Shown here: in pieces, positions 17,849 through 26,091 of the stretch
Position numbering within the stretch: position 1 is the first letter of the stretch
Layout: every line of letters starts with the position of its first letter
Assembly (NCBI RefSeq): GCF_028746185.1
Contig: NZ_JAQIVH010000033.1
Span: 75,728 to 139,727 of the forward strand
Length of the DNA stretch: 64,000 bases
Source: Paenibacillus_E qinlingensis
Lineage (GTDB): Bacteria; Bacillota; Bacilli; Paenibacillales; NBRC-103111
Direction: 5' to 3'
Program-made: the position numbers and the translations under genes
Notes under the pieces: model-generated
The model's database searches: none
What the model saw: only the letters and a program-made list of their open reading frames with translations
What the model was told of the DNA's origin: nothing

Positions 17849-19813
17849 CTATTGCTTGATAAAGAACTGAGAAGGATGACCATGACCCAAGCTGCGGAAT
17901 TCATCCGCATAAATTAAACTCTTAGGCACGTTGCCGATCTTGTTAGATGCCACAATTAGCTTAGGCGTTGGGCCTGCATAACCAATCAGCCATTGATTCT
18001 TTTGATTGAGTTTAATGATTTCATTGCTCCATTTTGTGATATCTTCTTTGGTTGTCGAAGATTTAACTTTATTCCAATAGTCCAAGATTAACGCGATATC
18101 GCCTTCCGGTTTAACGCCATCTTTCCCATTGGATGACGTGTACAAGCCATAATTCCCAAGCCATGGTGTAAGTACACGGAGTGGTACAAGTGTATCCGGT
18201 CTAAAAGCCACATTGACAAGCGATATATTTTCTGTCGTTACAGGAATCTTATTGGCGTATTTCAAATCATTATGGGTACCGGCGTCCACAACTTTGATAT
18301 CTACCTTGATGCCGACTTTTTCATAATATTTTTTGACTAATTCCAAGAAAGTTGCTGTATTCGTCGTGTTCTCAATAACCGTAATCGTGAGATCAGAACC
18401 GTCAGCATTTAAACGGAAATTGTTTTTATCGCGTTTTGTCAAACCAAGTTCATCCAGAAGCTGATTCGCACGTGCTTGATCAAACTTGCTCCATTGATCT
18501 GCCCAGCCTTTTTGGAAGCCAACCAAACCTTCTGGAACAGAAGCTTGTTGAGGAGCCCCTAAGCCGTTTGTCACAATTTCAGAAATCTCTTTACGGTCAA
18601 CCGCAACCGAAACAGCTTCTCTAAATTTAATGTCTTGGAAAAGCTTACGCAGATTAGGATCGCCAATCGTTTGATTGAATTGAAGTCCTGCACTTGACCA
18701 TGCTGCTTGCGTCCAAGGTGTGACAGTGAACGCTGCTTTCTTTTCATTTTCTTTTAATACTGTGAAATCTTTAAAATCAAAATCAAGCAAATTATAATCG
18801 CCAGCTAATGCGCCAAGAACTCGTTGTGCGGGATCCTGTACTTTAGTAGCTACGAGACGGTCCATATAAGGCAGTTGATTTCCTTCGCTATCCACTTTCC
18901 AATAGTAAGGATTACGCTCCATAATGAATTGATCACTATTCGGATCGTTCTTAGCTACCCAAGGTCTTAAATTGGGGATCTGCGGGTTAATCCAATCGTA
19001 ATATCCCGTTGCTACCAAGAAAGATTTCACGTCTGCAAAGCCCCATTGCTTCGCAATTTCTAGTGCTTTCGCCTCTCCTACAAACTCAGGCAAAATTGTT
19101 TTTTGGAAATGTGCTGGTGCGAAGAACCATTTATTATCAATGGCCACACGCTCCAAAAATAGTACGCTAGGATATTTATGGGTGATTTTGAACGTATAAT
19201 CATCAACCTTAGTCACTTGTGCTAGTGCCTTTTCACCAGATACAGGATCGATGGAGTAATAGGCATCATAGACCTTTTTGCCGAACGTTTCTTTCGTAAG
19301 CATATGTTCCCAATAGAACAGGACATCATCGGCTGTAAATGGCATACCATCTGACCATTTCATCCCTTTTCTCAAATGAATCGTGAATTCCGTTGAGTCT
19401 TTATTCACTTCAAAGCTTTTGGCAACGTTGGGCTCAACTGTACTTCCATCCTTATTAAAACGGAACAGCGATTCCTCGGTCGGTGCACCCACCGTCCAGC
19501 GATCATTCGGACCAGCCCAAGGCATTTTCCAGTCGCCGCCGTATTTGCCGATCTCATCCGTTACTTTCTCGACCATAATATCTTCCTTAACTGGCATCCG
19601 ATCCGTTACAGGCTTAAGGGTTCCTGCAGTCACAAGCTTAGCTAACATCGGGGCTTCTTTAAATCCGCTTATCTTTGTAGCCGCTGATGCAACTGGACCT
19701 GTTGTTTCTTTCACTGCTGAACTTGCTTTTGGTTCACTTTCACTCTCACATGCTGCAAAAACAACTGCAAAAATTAACATCATCATACCAACTAACAAAC
19801 TGCTTCTTTTCAA
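17849..19813 (-). CDS. Opp-type solute-binding lipoprotein (SBP_bac_5)
   Basis: About 654 residues from a TTG at 19813 that follows GGAGGG by 7 bases and gives a normal lipoprotein signal (KRSSLLVGMMMLIFAVVFAAC, lipid Cys at AAC). An alternative GTG at 19849 would add 12 residues before the signal. The mature part has the large SBP_bac_5 fold: LRKGMKWSDGMPFTADDVLFYWEH is the diagnostic segment. Length exceeds typical peptide-binding DppA (about 540), as seen in oligosaccharide-binding members. First gene of the importer unit; operators and a cre box lie upstream. Confidence 0.9.
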   Translation of the reverse strand: MKRSSLLVGMMMLIFAVVFAACESESEPKASSAVKETTGPVASAATKISGFKEAPMLAKLVTAGTLKPVTDRMPVKEDIMVEKVTDEIGKYGGDWKMPWAGPNDRWTVGAPTEESLFRFNKDGSTVEPNVAKSFEVNKDSTEFTIHLRKGMKWSDGMPFTADDVLFYWEHMLTKETFGKKVYDAYYSIDPVSGEKALAQVTKVDDYTFKITHKYPSVLFLERVAIDNKWFFAPAHFQKTILPEFVGEAKALEIAKQWGFADVKSFLVATGYYDWINPQIPNLRPWVAKNDPNSDQFIMERNPYYWKVDSEGNQLPYMDRLVATKVQDPAQRVLGALAGDYNLLDFDFKDFTVLKENEKKAAFTVTPWTQAAWSSAGLQFNQTIGDPNLRKLFQDIKFREAVSVAVDRKEISEIVTNGLGAPQQASVPEGLVGFQKGWADQWSKFDQARANQLLDELGLTKRDKNNFRLNADGSDLTITVIENTTNTATFLELVKKYYEKVGIKVDIKVVDAGTHNDLKYANKIPVTTENISLVNVAFRPDTLVPLRVLTPWLGNYGLYTSSNGKDGVKPEGDIALILDYWNKVKSSTTKEDITKWSNEIIKLNQKNQWLIGYAGPTPKLIVASNKIGNVPKSLIYADEFRSLGHGHPSQFFIKQ

Positions 19814-19905
19814 GCCAATCCCCTCCATAATTTTAAACTTGTTCTTCACTAATCCCTGTCGCGTAGTTGGAAATCGGACCCTTTCACCTCCAAGGCAGAA
19901 TATCC

Positions 19906-19919
19906 TTAAACCGGTTTAA
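19906..19919. promoter_or_regulatory. LacI-type operator 1
   Basis: Perfect 14-bp palindrome TTAAACCGGTTTAA, centred about 100 bases upstream of the binding-protein start. First of three sites. Confidence 0.75.
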
Positions 19920-19949
19920 TAAGATATAAAAAAAATTAAATGTATGTAG

Positions 19950-19963
19950 TTAAACCGTTTTAA
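19950..19963. promoter_or_regulatory. LacI-type operator 2
   Basis: TTAAACCGTTTTAA, one mismatch to the palindrome, centred 44 bp from operator 1, about four helical turns. Confidence 0.7.
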
Positions 19964-20034
19964 TATAATGTAAGCGCTTTAAATTAGAGTATGCAAGAAC
20001 TCTTATTCCGATGTTAACTTTCCAATTCGTTGTG

Positions 20035-20048
20035 TTAAACCGGTTTAA
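20035..20048. promoter_or_regulatory. LacI-type operator 3
   Basis: Perfect TTAAACCGGTTTAA, centred 85 bp from operator 2, about eight helical turns. The spacing would allow DNA looping by a tetrameric LacI protein. Confidence 0.72.
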
Positions 20049-20057
20049 TAACACTTA

Positions 20058-20072
20058 TTGTAAGCGTTTGCT
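20058..20072. promoter_or_regulatory. CcpA cre box upstream of the Opp-type importer
   Basis: TTGTAAGCGTTTGCT fits the published cre consensus WTGNAANCGNWNNCW at every defined position. A similar sequence with one mismatch is at 20098-20112 and another with a mismatch at 19968-19982. It lies 245 bases upstream of the importer start, beyond operator 3, consistent with carbon catabolite control. The rest of 19814-20267 holds only AT-rich promoter DNA for the divergent tetR-type gene and this operon. Confidence 0.6.
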
Positions 20073-20267
20073 TTTTATAATTGTATCTTACATCGGATTT
20101 TAAACGTTTGCAATCATTTTTTTGGAAGAATGTGGAGTCGCGATTTAAGGCATTCCTTATTCCTTGAAAGCTACATCCTTATGGAATGGCGTAAGGGTAA
20201 TCAGGTGAGTTCCAATGTGTTATAATTGAGCTAACATTGTCAGATTGGTTAGAGAGGAACTATCCCC

Positions 20268-20861
20268 ATGCGCAAAGGTGAACAAACGAAACTCCGCATC
20301 ATTGAGAAATCGGCTGTTCTATTTAATGATAAAGGGTACACAGGCACGACGATGCAAGATATTATGGACGCGACTGGTTTAACCAAAGGAGCGATCTATC
20401 GCACTTTCACCAGCAAAGACGATATTGCAATTGAAGCGTTCCAATATGCTGGAGGAGTCTTATGGCAGCATTTCTCCGCAGCCATTGAACTTCAGGACAC
20501 GGCGATGGGCAAAATTCTAGCCATGTGCGATGTATACCGTGACACCGTCCATAACCCTCCGATTCAAGGCGGATGTCCATTCTTAAATACGGCGGTCGAA
20601 AGCGACCACTCCTTTCCCGTTCTTCGAGATCATGCTACCCTGGCTTACACGCAAATGTTGGGATTCATTCAATCCCTACTAGCTCAAGGCGTGAGCACTG
20701 GAGAATTTCAACCGGAGATAGAGTTAGAATCTGTGGCTTCTTTTATTTTTTCAACCATTGAAGGTGCCATCATGGCCAGTAGACTAACGCGGGATAACCG
20801 TCATGTCGCATATGCCATGCAACATATTGAACGGCTGCTCATGACCTATAAGGCTCATTAG
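20268..20861 (+). CDS. TetR/AcrR-family transcriptional regulator
   Basis: 197 residues, ATG after AGAGAGGAAC. N-terminal TetR helix-turn-helix: LRIIEKSAVLFNDKGYTGTTMQDIMDATGLTKGAIYRTFTSKDDI. The ligand domain contains GGCPFLNTAVE, a feature of a common TetR subgroup that controls oxidoreductase or efflux genes. It is divergent from the importer and converges on the DJ-1/DUF2306 operon. No target gene is evident from the sequence. Confidence 0.9.
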   Translation: MRKGEQTKLRIIEKSAVLFNDKGYTGTTMQDIMDATGLTKGAIYRTFTSKDDIAIEAFQYAGGVLWQHFSAAIELQDTAMGKILAMCDVYRDTVHNPPIQGGCPFLNTAVESDHSFPVLRDHATLAYTQMLGFIQSLLAQGVSTGEFQPEIELESVASFIFSTIEGAIMASRLTRDNRHVAYAMQHIERLLMTYKAH

Positions 20862-20875
20862 CAGCCGTTTTTCTC
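20831..20875 (+). terminator. Terminator overlapping the 3' end of the tetR-type gene
   Basis: ACGGCTGCT (20831-20839) pairs with AGCAGCCGT (20860-20868) and is followed by TTTTTC. The stem includes the stop codon region. Confidence 0.7.
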
Positions 20876-20884
20876 TGACCTTGC

Positions 20885-21901
20885 TCAGTTCAATCGCCTG
20901 CCTGTTACCTTCGATGACGGCAACATCCCTGCTTTGGCAGTTCCACTCATGAAGTCACCTTGCACGGTTACCTCGAACTTCAAATTTAGTCTCATCGGCT
21001 TCTTCACCTTCTGCGTCCATGTCAATCGTCTGCCATCCCATATAGGGTTAATGAGTTCATCAACCTCATCGCCTTGCGTTGCCGTCCCCCGTATGGATCC
21101 ATCCTTCAAGGAAATGTGCAGCGTGACGGACATTTTACCAATAGGCGTTGCGATCGTCGTTTGCCACGTGCCTTCTATCGCGGAATCGCCATCGGGAGTC
21201 TCAGCAACTACAGGGATTAATAGATCTTCGGCAGTTGTATCACAACTCGCTGCGAAGTTAATCGGCACGATACCTTGTGCACGCCACACCGTCCCTCGTC
21301 GTTCATACTCAAATAATTTCTCGACAGCAGATGCGATTTGAGGCCCTACTTCACGCTCCACCAAGTACAGGGCTACATCTAGTCCTGATGTCACACCACC
21401 CCCACTTACCAACCGATGTCCATCCTCAACGACTCTGGCTTCAATCGGAATTGTACCCGTGGCACCTAAGGCAGACATCCCCAAATGATTCGTAACCGCA
21501 TACCGCCCCTCCAACAAGCCCCCCATGGCAAGCACTAATGAACCACCGCACACCGTTGCAACCGTGATATGCTCATGATCCAAAGCTTGTTTCATCAATG
21601 ATGTTAAATCCGACTCCATAGCTAACCTTAGAATGTAAGGAACAGCATCTTCGGAATCTCCCTCTGGCTTGCCTGAACCTCCCGGAACAAGAATAATACC
21701 TGATCGACTCGGATCCAATGCAGCTTGTGCTTCGATCGCAGGTCCATTCATGCCGCTCGGTACCAAGCGTTTCCCCTCTGCGGACACTAATTCCACCGTG
21801 ATGGCTCCACCGGCATACATCGCCGCTGCAGCGAAAACTTCATACGGGGCCAAAGCGTCCATAAGATCGAATCCATCGAATAATACCACTTGAACATGCA
21901 T
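20885..21901 (-). CDS. DJ-1/PfpI-family protein with an added C-terminal beta domain
   Basis: 338 residues, much longer than ordinary DJ-1/PfpI proteins (about 190-230). Residues 1-215 carry the fold: VVLFDGFDLMDALAPYEVF, an acidic residue in the nucleophile elbow region, and VATVCGGSLVLAMGGLL with the nucleophilic Cys, resembling isonitrile-hydratase-type members. Residues about 235-338 form a separate beta-rich unit (GTWQTTIATPIGKMSVTLHIS ... MSGTAKAGML..KVTGRR). That pattern is common as an unnamed C-terminal module in other bacterial enzymes. Function unknown. Co-transcribed 13 bases after the DUF2306 gene. Confidence 0.78.
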   Translation of the reverse strand: MHVQVVLFDGFDLMDALAPYEVFAAAAMYAGGAITVELVSAEGKRLVPSGMNGPAIEAQAALDPSRSGIILVPGGSGKPEGDSEDAVPYILRLAMESDLTSLMKQALDHEHITVATVCGGSLVLAMGGLLEGRYAVTNHLGMSALGATGTIPIEARVVEDGHRLVSGGGVTSGLDVALYLVEREVGPQIASAVEKLFEYERRGTVWRAQGIVPINFAASCDTTAEDLLIPVVAETPDGDSAIEGTWQTTIATPIGKMSVTLHISLKDGSIRGTATQGDEVDELINPIWDGRRLTWTQKVKKPMRLNLKFEVTVQGDFMSGTAKAGMLPSSKVTGRRLN

Positions 21902-21914
21902 AAAAGTGCCTCCT

Positions 21915-22556
21915 TCAGATCATTGTGCTAGGTTTTCTAAAAACAGTTCGAATAACGATCTCAGCAGCTACCATGAGACAGATGATCGATCCATACACGG
22001 CTATGGTGTAGCTGGTTGTATACGCAAGGCCGCCCCCATCATGGAGCAGCGCAGTTAGGGTATGAATCGTGAGATTCGTAAAAACAAAAGCATAACTCCT
22101 CGTCATCCACTTGCGATGTTGGTTGACCTGTTTTTTCTTGATCTTTACGATTGCGATGATCGTCATAACCAGCCACACAATATTCATCAAATTAAACCCC
22201 ATGGAGCTAGCTTTCCCACCTGTCGCATATGGCGCCATGTACCCGGACGTGACGTCAACAATGACCACGGAAATCAAGTAGAAATACCCGTTCATACGAT
22301 GGAATTTACGATGCTTTTTCAAGATAACTGTAGAGAAATTAGCAGCCCCCGATAGCATAGCCATGCATGCGAAAATGACGTGCACATTCATCACTTTCAG
22401 CCAGACTTCCGTATGCAATGCTCGTTTAAGCGTTTCTTTATGGCCTAGAAAAGTGGTTGCTTGTGGATCATGAACAAAGTTGGTGTATAAGACGTACACG
22501 ATAAATACAACTGTAATGGATAACATCAATAAGTAAGCTTTTTTACTGGTGGACAT
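21915..22556 (-). CDS. DUF2306-type multi-pass membrane protein
   Basis: About 213 residues from the ATG at 22556, which follows GAAGG; a longer frame to 22628 lacks a ribosome site. Six or so hydrophobic segments. Conserved pattern: HVIFACMAMLSGAANF near the start of the second segment, KHRKFHRMNGYFY, and NQHRKWMTRSYAF. These His and Arg residues near membrane ends are the hallmark of DUF2306. Role unknown. Probably one operon with the DJ-1-like protein. Confidence 0.75.
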   Translation of the reverse strand: MSTSKKAYLLMLSITVVFIVYVLYTNFVHDPQATTFLGHKETLKRALHTEVWLKVMNVHVIFACMAMLSGAANFSTVILKKHRKFHRMNGYFYLISVVIVDVTSGYMAPYATGGKASSMGFNLMNIVWLVMTIIAIVKIKKKQVNQHRKWMTRSYAFVFTNLTIHTLTALLHDGGGLAYTTSYTIAVYGSIICLMVAAEIVIRTVFRKPSTMI

Positions 22557-22670
22557 ACCTTCATCCTTCCTATCGAGGAGCTTTTGATTAAAAAACCGAA
22601 CCGTACGGTCTTTTTTATTATAATACATAGCATAGCTTTTCAGCTATTGAATTGTTACAAAAATAGGAAA

Positions 22671-22697
22671 GAAGCAAGCCATGAATTGGTTTGCTTC
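22671..22697. other. Hairpin in the divergent intergenic region
   Basis: GAAGCAAGCC and GGTTTGCTTC, 7-base loop, one G-U pair. It precedes the minus-strand DUF2306 gene by about 115 bases and follows no gene on either strand, so it may be an attenuator-like leader structure. Role unknown. Confidence 0.4.
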
Positions 22698-22835
22698 CAC
22701 GCTATCTATATTCTACGATTTGAATACTAATTTCCCTTGTACTACACCATGGAAAAGTATACACTTTTCTATGACTGATCATTTTATTTCGTACGGTACC
22801 AAAACAAATACAGACTATGGGGAGGCAACATAACG

Positions 22836-23150
22836 ATGGCACATACAGCAGAAATTCAAAGGGTACAAACCTTGCTTCGGCATGCGCAGCAACTATCTGG
22901 CACTAGCAATCAAGCTGATGAAAGAATCAAGAGCTTGAACATCAGACTAGCGGCACTTCAACAACTTGCAGGAGGCACTTCAGCTTCGACCGATACTGAA
23001 AGTGAGAGCGCAGTGGTAGAAGTTAGTGAAGAAGTGACTACAGAAGCAGCCGAAGAAGCGGCTGAAGTCGCGAATGAAGAAGTAAATGAAGAAACGAATA
23101 ATGAAGTCGCGGCAGCCGAAGAAGCAACTGCACCTGATGAGCAAAATTAG
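22836..23150 (+). CDS. Small acidic low-complexity protein, function unknown
   Basis: 104 residues, start supported by GGGGAGG about 10 bases upstream. Residues 1-47 look helical with leucines at heptad-like spacing (EIQRVQTLLRHAQQL, IKSLNIRLAALQQL). Residues 50-104 are a Glu/Ala/Thr/Val-rich tail (about 40 percent Glu) that is probably disordered. No signal peptide, membrane segment or known domain. It converges on the Spo0E-like gene with only 2 bases between stops. I do not recognise a family. Confidence 0.65.
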   Translation: MAHTAEIQRVQTLLRHAQQLSGTSNQADERIKSLNIRLAALQQLAGGTSASTDTESESAVVEVSEEVTTEAAEEAAEVANEEVNEETNNEVAAAEEATAPDEQN

Positions 23151-23152
23151 CT

Positions 23153-23341
23153 TTAACTAATGAGCTTCAGCTTTGCTTTTTTGATAATAAGTTTCTGGTA
23201 TAGCACAATGTATCTATCTAACAACTGACTAACGGATACGACTTTTTCATGTGTCAGGCTACCATGAATCACCGCTTGATTAATCATTTCGAATCGCAAG
23301 CTGTCAATTTTCTGCTGAAGTTTGGATTCCATCGTATCCAT
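23153..23341 (-). CDS. Spo0E-family aspartyl-phosphate phosphatase
   Basis: 62 residues or 59 if translation begins at the second ATG (23332), which is better spaced from CGGAG. The Spo0E signature SQLLDRYIVLYQK (consensus S-Q-x-L-D-x-x-I) is clear, inside a helical hairpin. Proteins of this family remove phosphate from Spo0A~P and delay sporulation. Presence supports an endospore-forming host. Confidence 0.85.
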   Translation of the reverse strand: MDTMESKLQQKIDSLRFEMINQAVIHGSLTHEKVVSVSQLLDRYIVLYQKLIIKKAKLKLIS

Positions 23342-23482
23342 CTCCGTTCTAGTTATATAGAATAGTTACTTTGCCTATATCTGTATAGTAAATGAAGACT
23401 ATTAGATTAATATTAGAAATTGTTTGTGAGAGTATTAGTTTCGTATGGTGATAAACAGCATTCAGCATGTTCCAAAGCGAAG

Positions 23483-23525
23483 AGACCAACCCTAAGTAGT
23501 TTGTCACTACTTGAGGTTGGTCTCC
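23483..23525. terminator. Long stem-loop between the AraC and Spo0E-like genes
   Basis: GAGACCAACC-ct-AAGTAG pairs with CTACTT-ga-GGTTGGTCTC around a 7-base loop (16 paired bases with one CT/GA internal mismatch). It lies past the end of the sugar ABC operon on the minus strand. The following T content is modest (TTCGCTTT), so terminator function is probable but not certain. Confidence 0.55.
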
Positions 23526-23596
23526 TCTCTTGCGACTGCGACTCTTACGTTCGTCTACTTTGATTAGATGGGCTATTCGTTAAACTCATGATTAGC

Positions 23597-23773
23597 TGGA
23601 AAACCTCCATCTATTTCTCAGTTATTTGAAGAAATATTTAAAACAAATGGAAAAAATGTATCTAATTCGGGACATTTCCCTATATTCGCTCCAAACACAA
23701 GATATTAGCTGTAGAAAATCCATCTCATCGCTTCAAATCGCGGAAATCACGAAAAATAGATGGATTTTTTCCA
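23597..23773. repeat. Dyad intergenic element, sequence type 3 (four motif copies)
   Basis: Forward motif copies TGGAAAACCTCCATCTA (23597) and TGGAAAAAATGTATCTA (23648) are 51 bp apart. Inverted copies start at 23722 (TGGATTTTCTACAGCTA, degenerate) and 23773 (TGGAAAAAATCCATCTA) on the minus strand, 51 bp apart. It lies in the 23342-23887 gap, which otherwise has only the 23483-23525 hairpin. The layout (0, +51, then inverted at 125 and 176) matches the other two elements although the core sequence does not. Confidence 0.72.
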
Positions 23774-23887
23774 TTTATCCCTAAATTTCATAGGGAGTGG
23801 CATCAAGGAGTCACGTAAGTCGATTTTTTCGACTTGCGCGAGCGTATTAGAAACATCTTCAGCAGGTAACTTTCATGTCCATCACCT

Positions 23888-24850
23888 CTACGTCGAATTC
23901 GTTGAATTCCGCGTAGTTGATACTCCTTTGCGTCCCGTCAAGGACTCCAAGTAATGCTTTGGTGAAATGCCCTCGATCTTTTTAAATAATTTGCTAAAAT
24001 GATGAATGTTGTCATACCCAACCATGACACTGATTTCTCCAACTGAATAGTTGGTCGTTGTTAACAGTTCCTTCGCTTTATCCATGCGAATTTGAATCAA
24101 ATATTCCAATGGAGCTTTACCTGTCGCCTCTTTAAAAAGCGTCCGGAAATAATTCAGCGATAAACCGAAATCAGTGGCCATCTGCCGATAATCCGGCGGA
24201 TCCTTGTAGTGATTTTTCATAATCTGAATGGCCCCTGCGATCGTCTCGCGATACTTATGCCGTTTGCCGACCCCGTCGTTCGTCGCAATATCCTTCACTA
24301 CGGCCTCCAGCAGTTGCAGCAGCAGGATCCGCAGCCTTAAGTGATAGCCATACTCCTTCGATACGAAGGCGGCATGCAAATCTTTTAACGTATTGGCTAT
24401 GAAGATAGGATCGCTTGGCTGCATATGATCAGGGAATGAAATTTCATTGAGCACAACATGAGGCCGGTGGGTTAACTCTTCTTCCCAAGGAATGCTATCC
24501 ATATTCTGATAATCTAGATTCACATAGACATCCTCAGGCGAAAAATCATAATTGTGCCCCATATAGACGAGATCAAAATGCACAGCGATATAATTGCAGT
24601 ATTGTCCTTGCGGTACAAAGAAAGAATTTTGCACGAAAGGGGGGATGATGCATAGATCCCCCGCACTCAATACAAAGGAACGATCGTTAATTCGGTAGTT
24701 CCCTGAGCCTCCAATCATGAAGATCATTTCGTAATCATAAATAATGCGTGGAGGTACCTTGACGGCAGAAAGCTCCTTATGCTCAAACTCATGCACGTAC
24801 CTGACATAGGGGGCCAAATTCAGGAAATCGACTTGCCGTATGTTACTCAT
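23888..24850 (-). CDS. AraC-family transcriptional regulator (sugar operon, distal)
   Basis: 320 residues. N-terminal cupin-like sensor (YEMIFMIGGSGNYRINDRSFVLSAGDLCIIPPFV) and C-terminal double helix-turn-helix (DYRQMATDFGLSLNYFRTLFKEATGKAPLEYLIQIRMDKAKELL ... YSVGEISVMVGYDNIHHFSKLFKKIEG). Last gene of the operon that starts with the binding protein at 29254; 33 bases after the WbsX-like gene. Likely controls sugar uptake or the linked hydrolase. Confidence 0.92.
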   Translation of the reverse strand: MSNIRQVDFLNLAPYVRYVHEFEHKELSAVKVPPRIIYDYEMIFMIGGSGNYRINDRSFVLSAGDLCIIPPFVQNSFFVPQGQYCNYIAVHFDLVYMGHNYDFSPEDVYVNLDYQNMDSIPWEEELTHRPHVVLNEISFPDHMQPSDPIFIANTLKDLHAAFVSKEYGYHLRLRILLLQLLEAVVKDIATNDGVGKRHKYRETIAGAIQIMKNHYKDPPDYRQMATDFGLSLNYFRTLFKEATGKAPLEYLIQIRMDKAKELLTTTNYSVGEISVMVGYDNIHHFSKLFKKIEGISPKHYLESLTGRKGVSTTRNSTNST

Positions 24851-24883
24851 AGGTTCTCCCTCCTAGCGAGGAATAGGATGATT

Positions 24884-26047
24884 TTATCCAACCTCTGCCT
24901 GAGATTCCTGCTTGCGCTTAATACCAAATACATCGCGAATTGCTTCCAAATATTTCATCCCATAACGGGTGTCTGGTTCCAGATAGCTCCCCTCTGTCCA
25001 TTCATTCCATGAATTAATCGTTAAAATGCTAGGCTCGGTAACACCTTTATCCAAGAAGGTTTTCGCTTCCCAAAGTGCCTTCTGGAACTGCTGCGGTGTA
25101 TTGCCCACCAAGATAGGTGTGTAAGGATAACCAACACAATCGAACACATCTGTCTGAACCGTACGCGGGCTGGAATCCCACCCCATCGAAACGTTTGGAA
25201 AGTACGGAAGCTCATATTCATTCGTAAACCGTTCAAAATCTTTCACCGATAATTCGCGATACAAGGAATAGTCCGACATCGGAAAGTGTGGAATAGGGTT
25301 GTGATGAATCCAGACATACGAGGTGATGCTGTCAAAACCAAGATCCTCCAACACTTTGTTCACATCTTCAATGGCTTTCTCGCCAGGCAGGTTCTGTACA
25401 CCCCAGACGATCGCATTCAGATGCAGTTCACCAAGCCCAGCATTACGTACACGAGTACGGAAATCCACTAAAATACGCTTCGTCTCCTCGTAACTTCCGC
25501 CCAATCCTTCAATTAAATTCATTAACTCATAGATGGAAAAATACAACCCGCCATCCACCCGCCAATAATTCGGTTGATGAAAATAATGCGTAATCATGTA
25601 ATTGGTTGCCGCGATGAACTGCTCTTCCGTCACTTTCCCGCTTGCCGCCAAATTATTGCGGAAATTGCGCGGCGCAGGCTGAATATCATACCAATCATGG
25701 TTTGCCCACATCAGTGAAAATTTCAATTCCTGGCTATTCACTGCATTTAGGAACCCGCGCTCCAACGCACCGTGTAGGAATGGACCATTCTCATACCAGT
25801 ACCAGTCGAATATAAACGAAGAGATGCCATGATCGGCAGCCGCTTGAATTTTTTTGGCCATAATCGCTGGATCCGACTCATCCTCATAACCCCACATTGG
25901 AATTTTGGGTTGATCGTGCCCTTGGAATCGGGGTCTTGCCGCTTTAACCAATTCCCACTCCGTCCAACCTTGACCATGCCATTGTTCATTGAGCGAATCG
26001 GGGTGATAATTGGGAAAATAGTAAACAGCTACCTCGGTTTGTTTCAT
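24884..26047 (-). CDS. WbsX / GH99-like domain protein
   Basis: 387 residues. Matches the Glyco_tran_WbsX (GH99-like) family: VAVYYFPNYHPD..NEQWHGQGWTEWELVKAARPRF at the N-terminus, ISSFIFDWYWY, MWANHDWYD and a terminal NSWNEWTEGSYLEPD motif. Related GH99 enzymes are endo-alpha-mannosidases, and WbsX-like proteins also occur in polysaccharide loci. No signal peptide. Placement directly after the MalG-type permease suggests an intracellular hydrolase for the imported oligosaccharide; the specific bond is unknown. Confidence 0.8.
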   Translation of the reverse strand: MKQTEVAVYYFPNYHPDSLNEQWHGQGWTEWELVKAARPRFQGHDQPKIPMWGYEDESDPAIMAKKIQAAADHGISSFIFDWYWYENGPFLHGALERGFLNAVNSQELKFSLMWANHDWYDIQPAPRNFRNNLAASGKVTEEQFIAATNYMITHYFHQPNYWRVDGGLYFSIYELMNLIEGLGGSYEETKRILVDFRTRVRNAGLGELHLNAIVWGVQNLPGEKAIEDVNKVLEDLGFDSITSYVWIHHNPIPHFPMSDYSLYRELSVKDFERFTNEYELPYFPNVSMGWDSSPRTVQTDVFDCVGYPYTPILVGNTPQQFQKALWEAKTFLDKGVTEPSILTINSWNEWTEGSYLEPDTRYGMKYLEAIRDVFGIKRKQESQAEVG

Positions 26048-26091
26048 GATAATTCTCCTTCTCCGATATGAATGTAGGAGGCTTCGTCGGT

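Noticed and set aside
19968..19982. ATGTAAGCGCTTTAA as an independent cre site
   Set aside because: The required C near the 3' end is A. Mentioned only as a weak companion of the consensus site at 20058.
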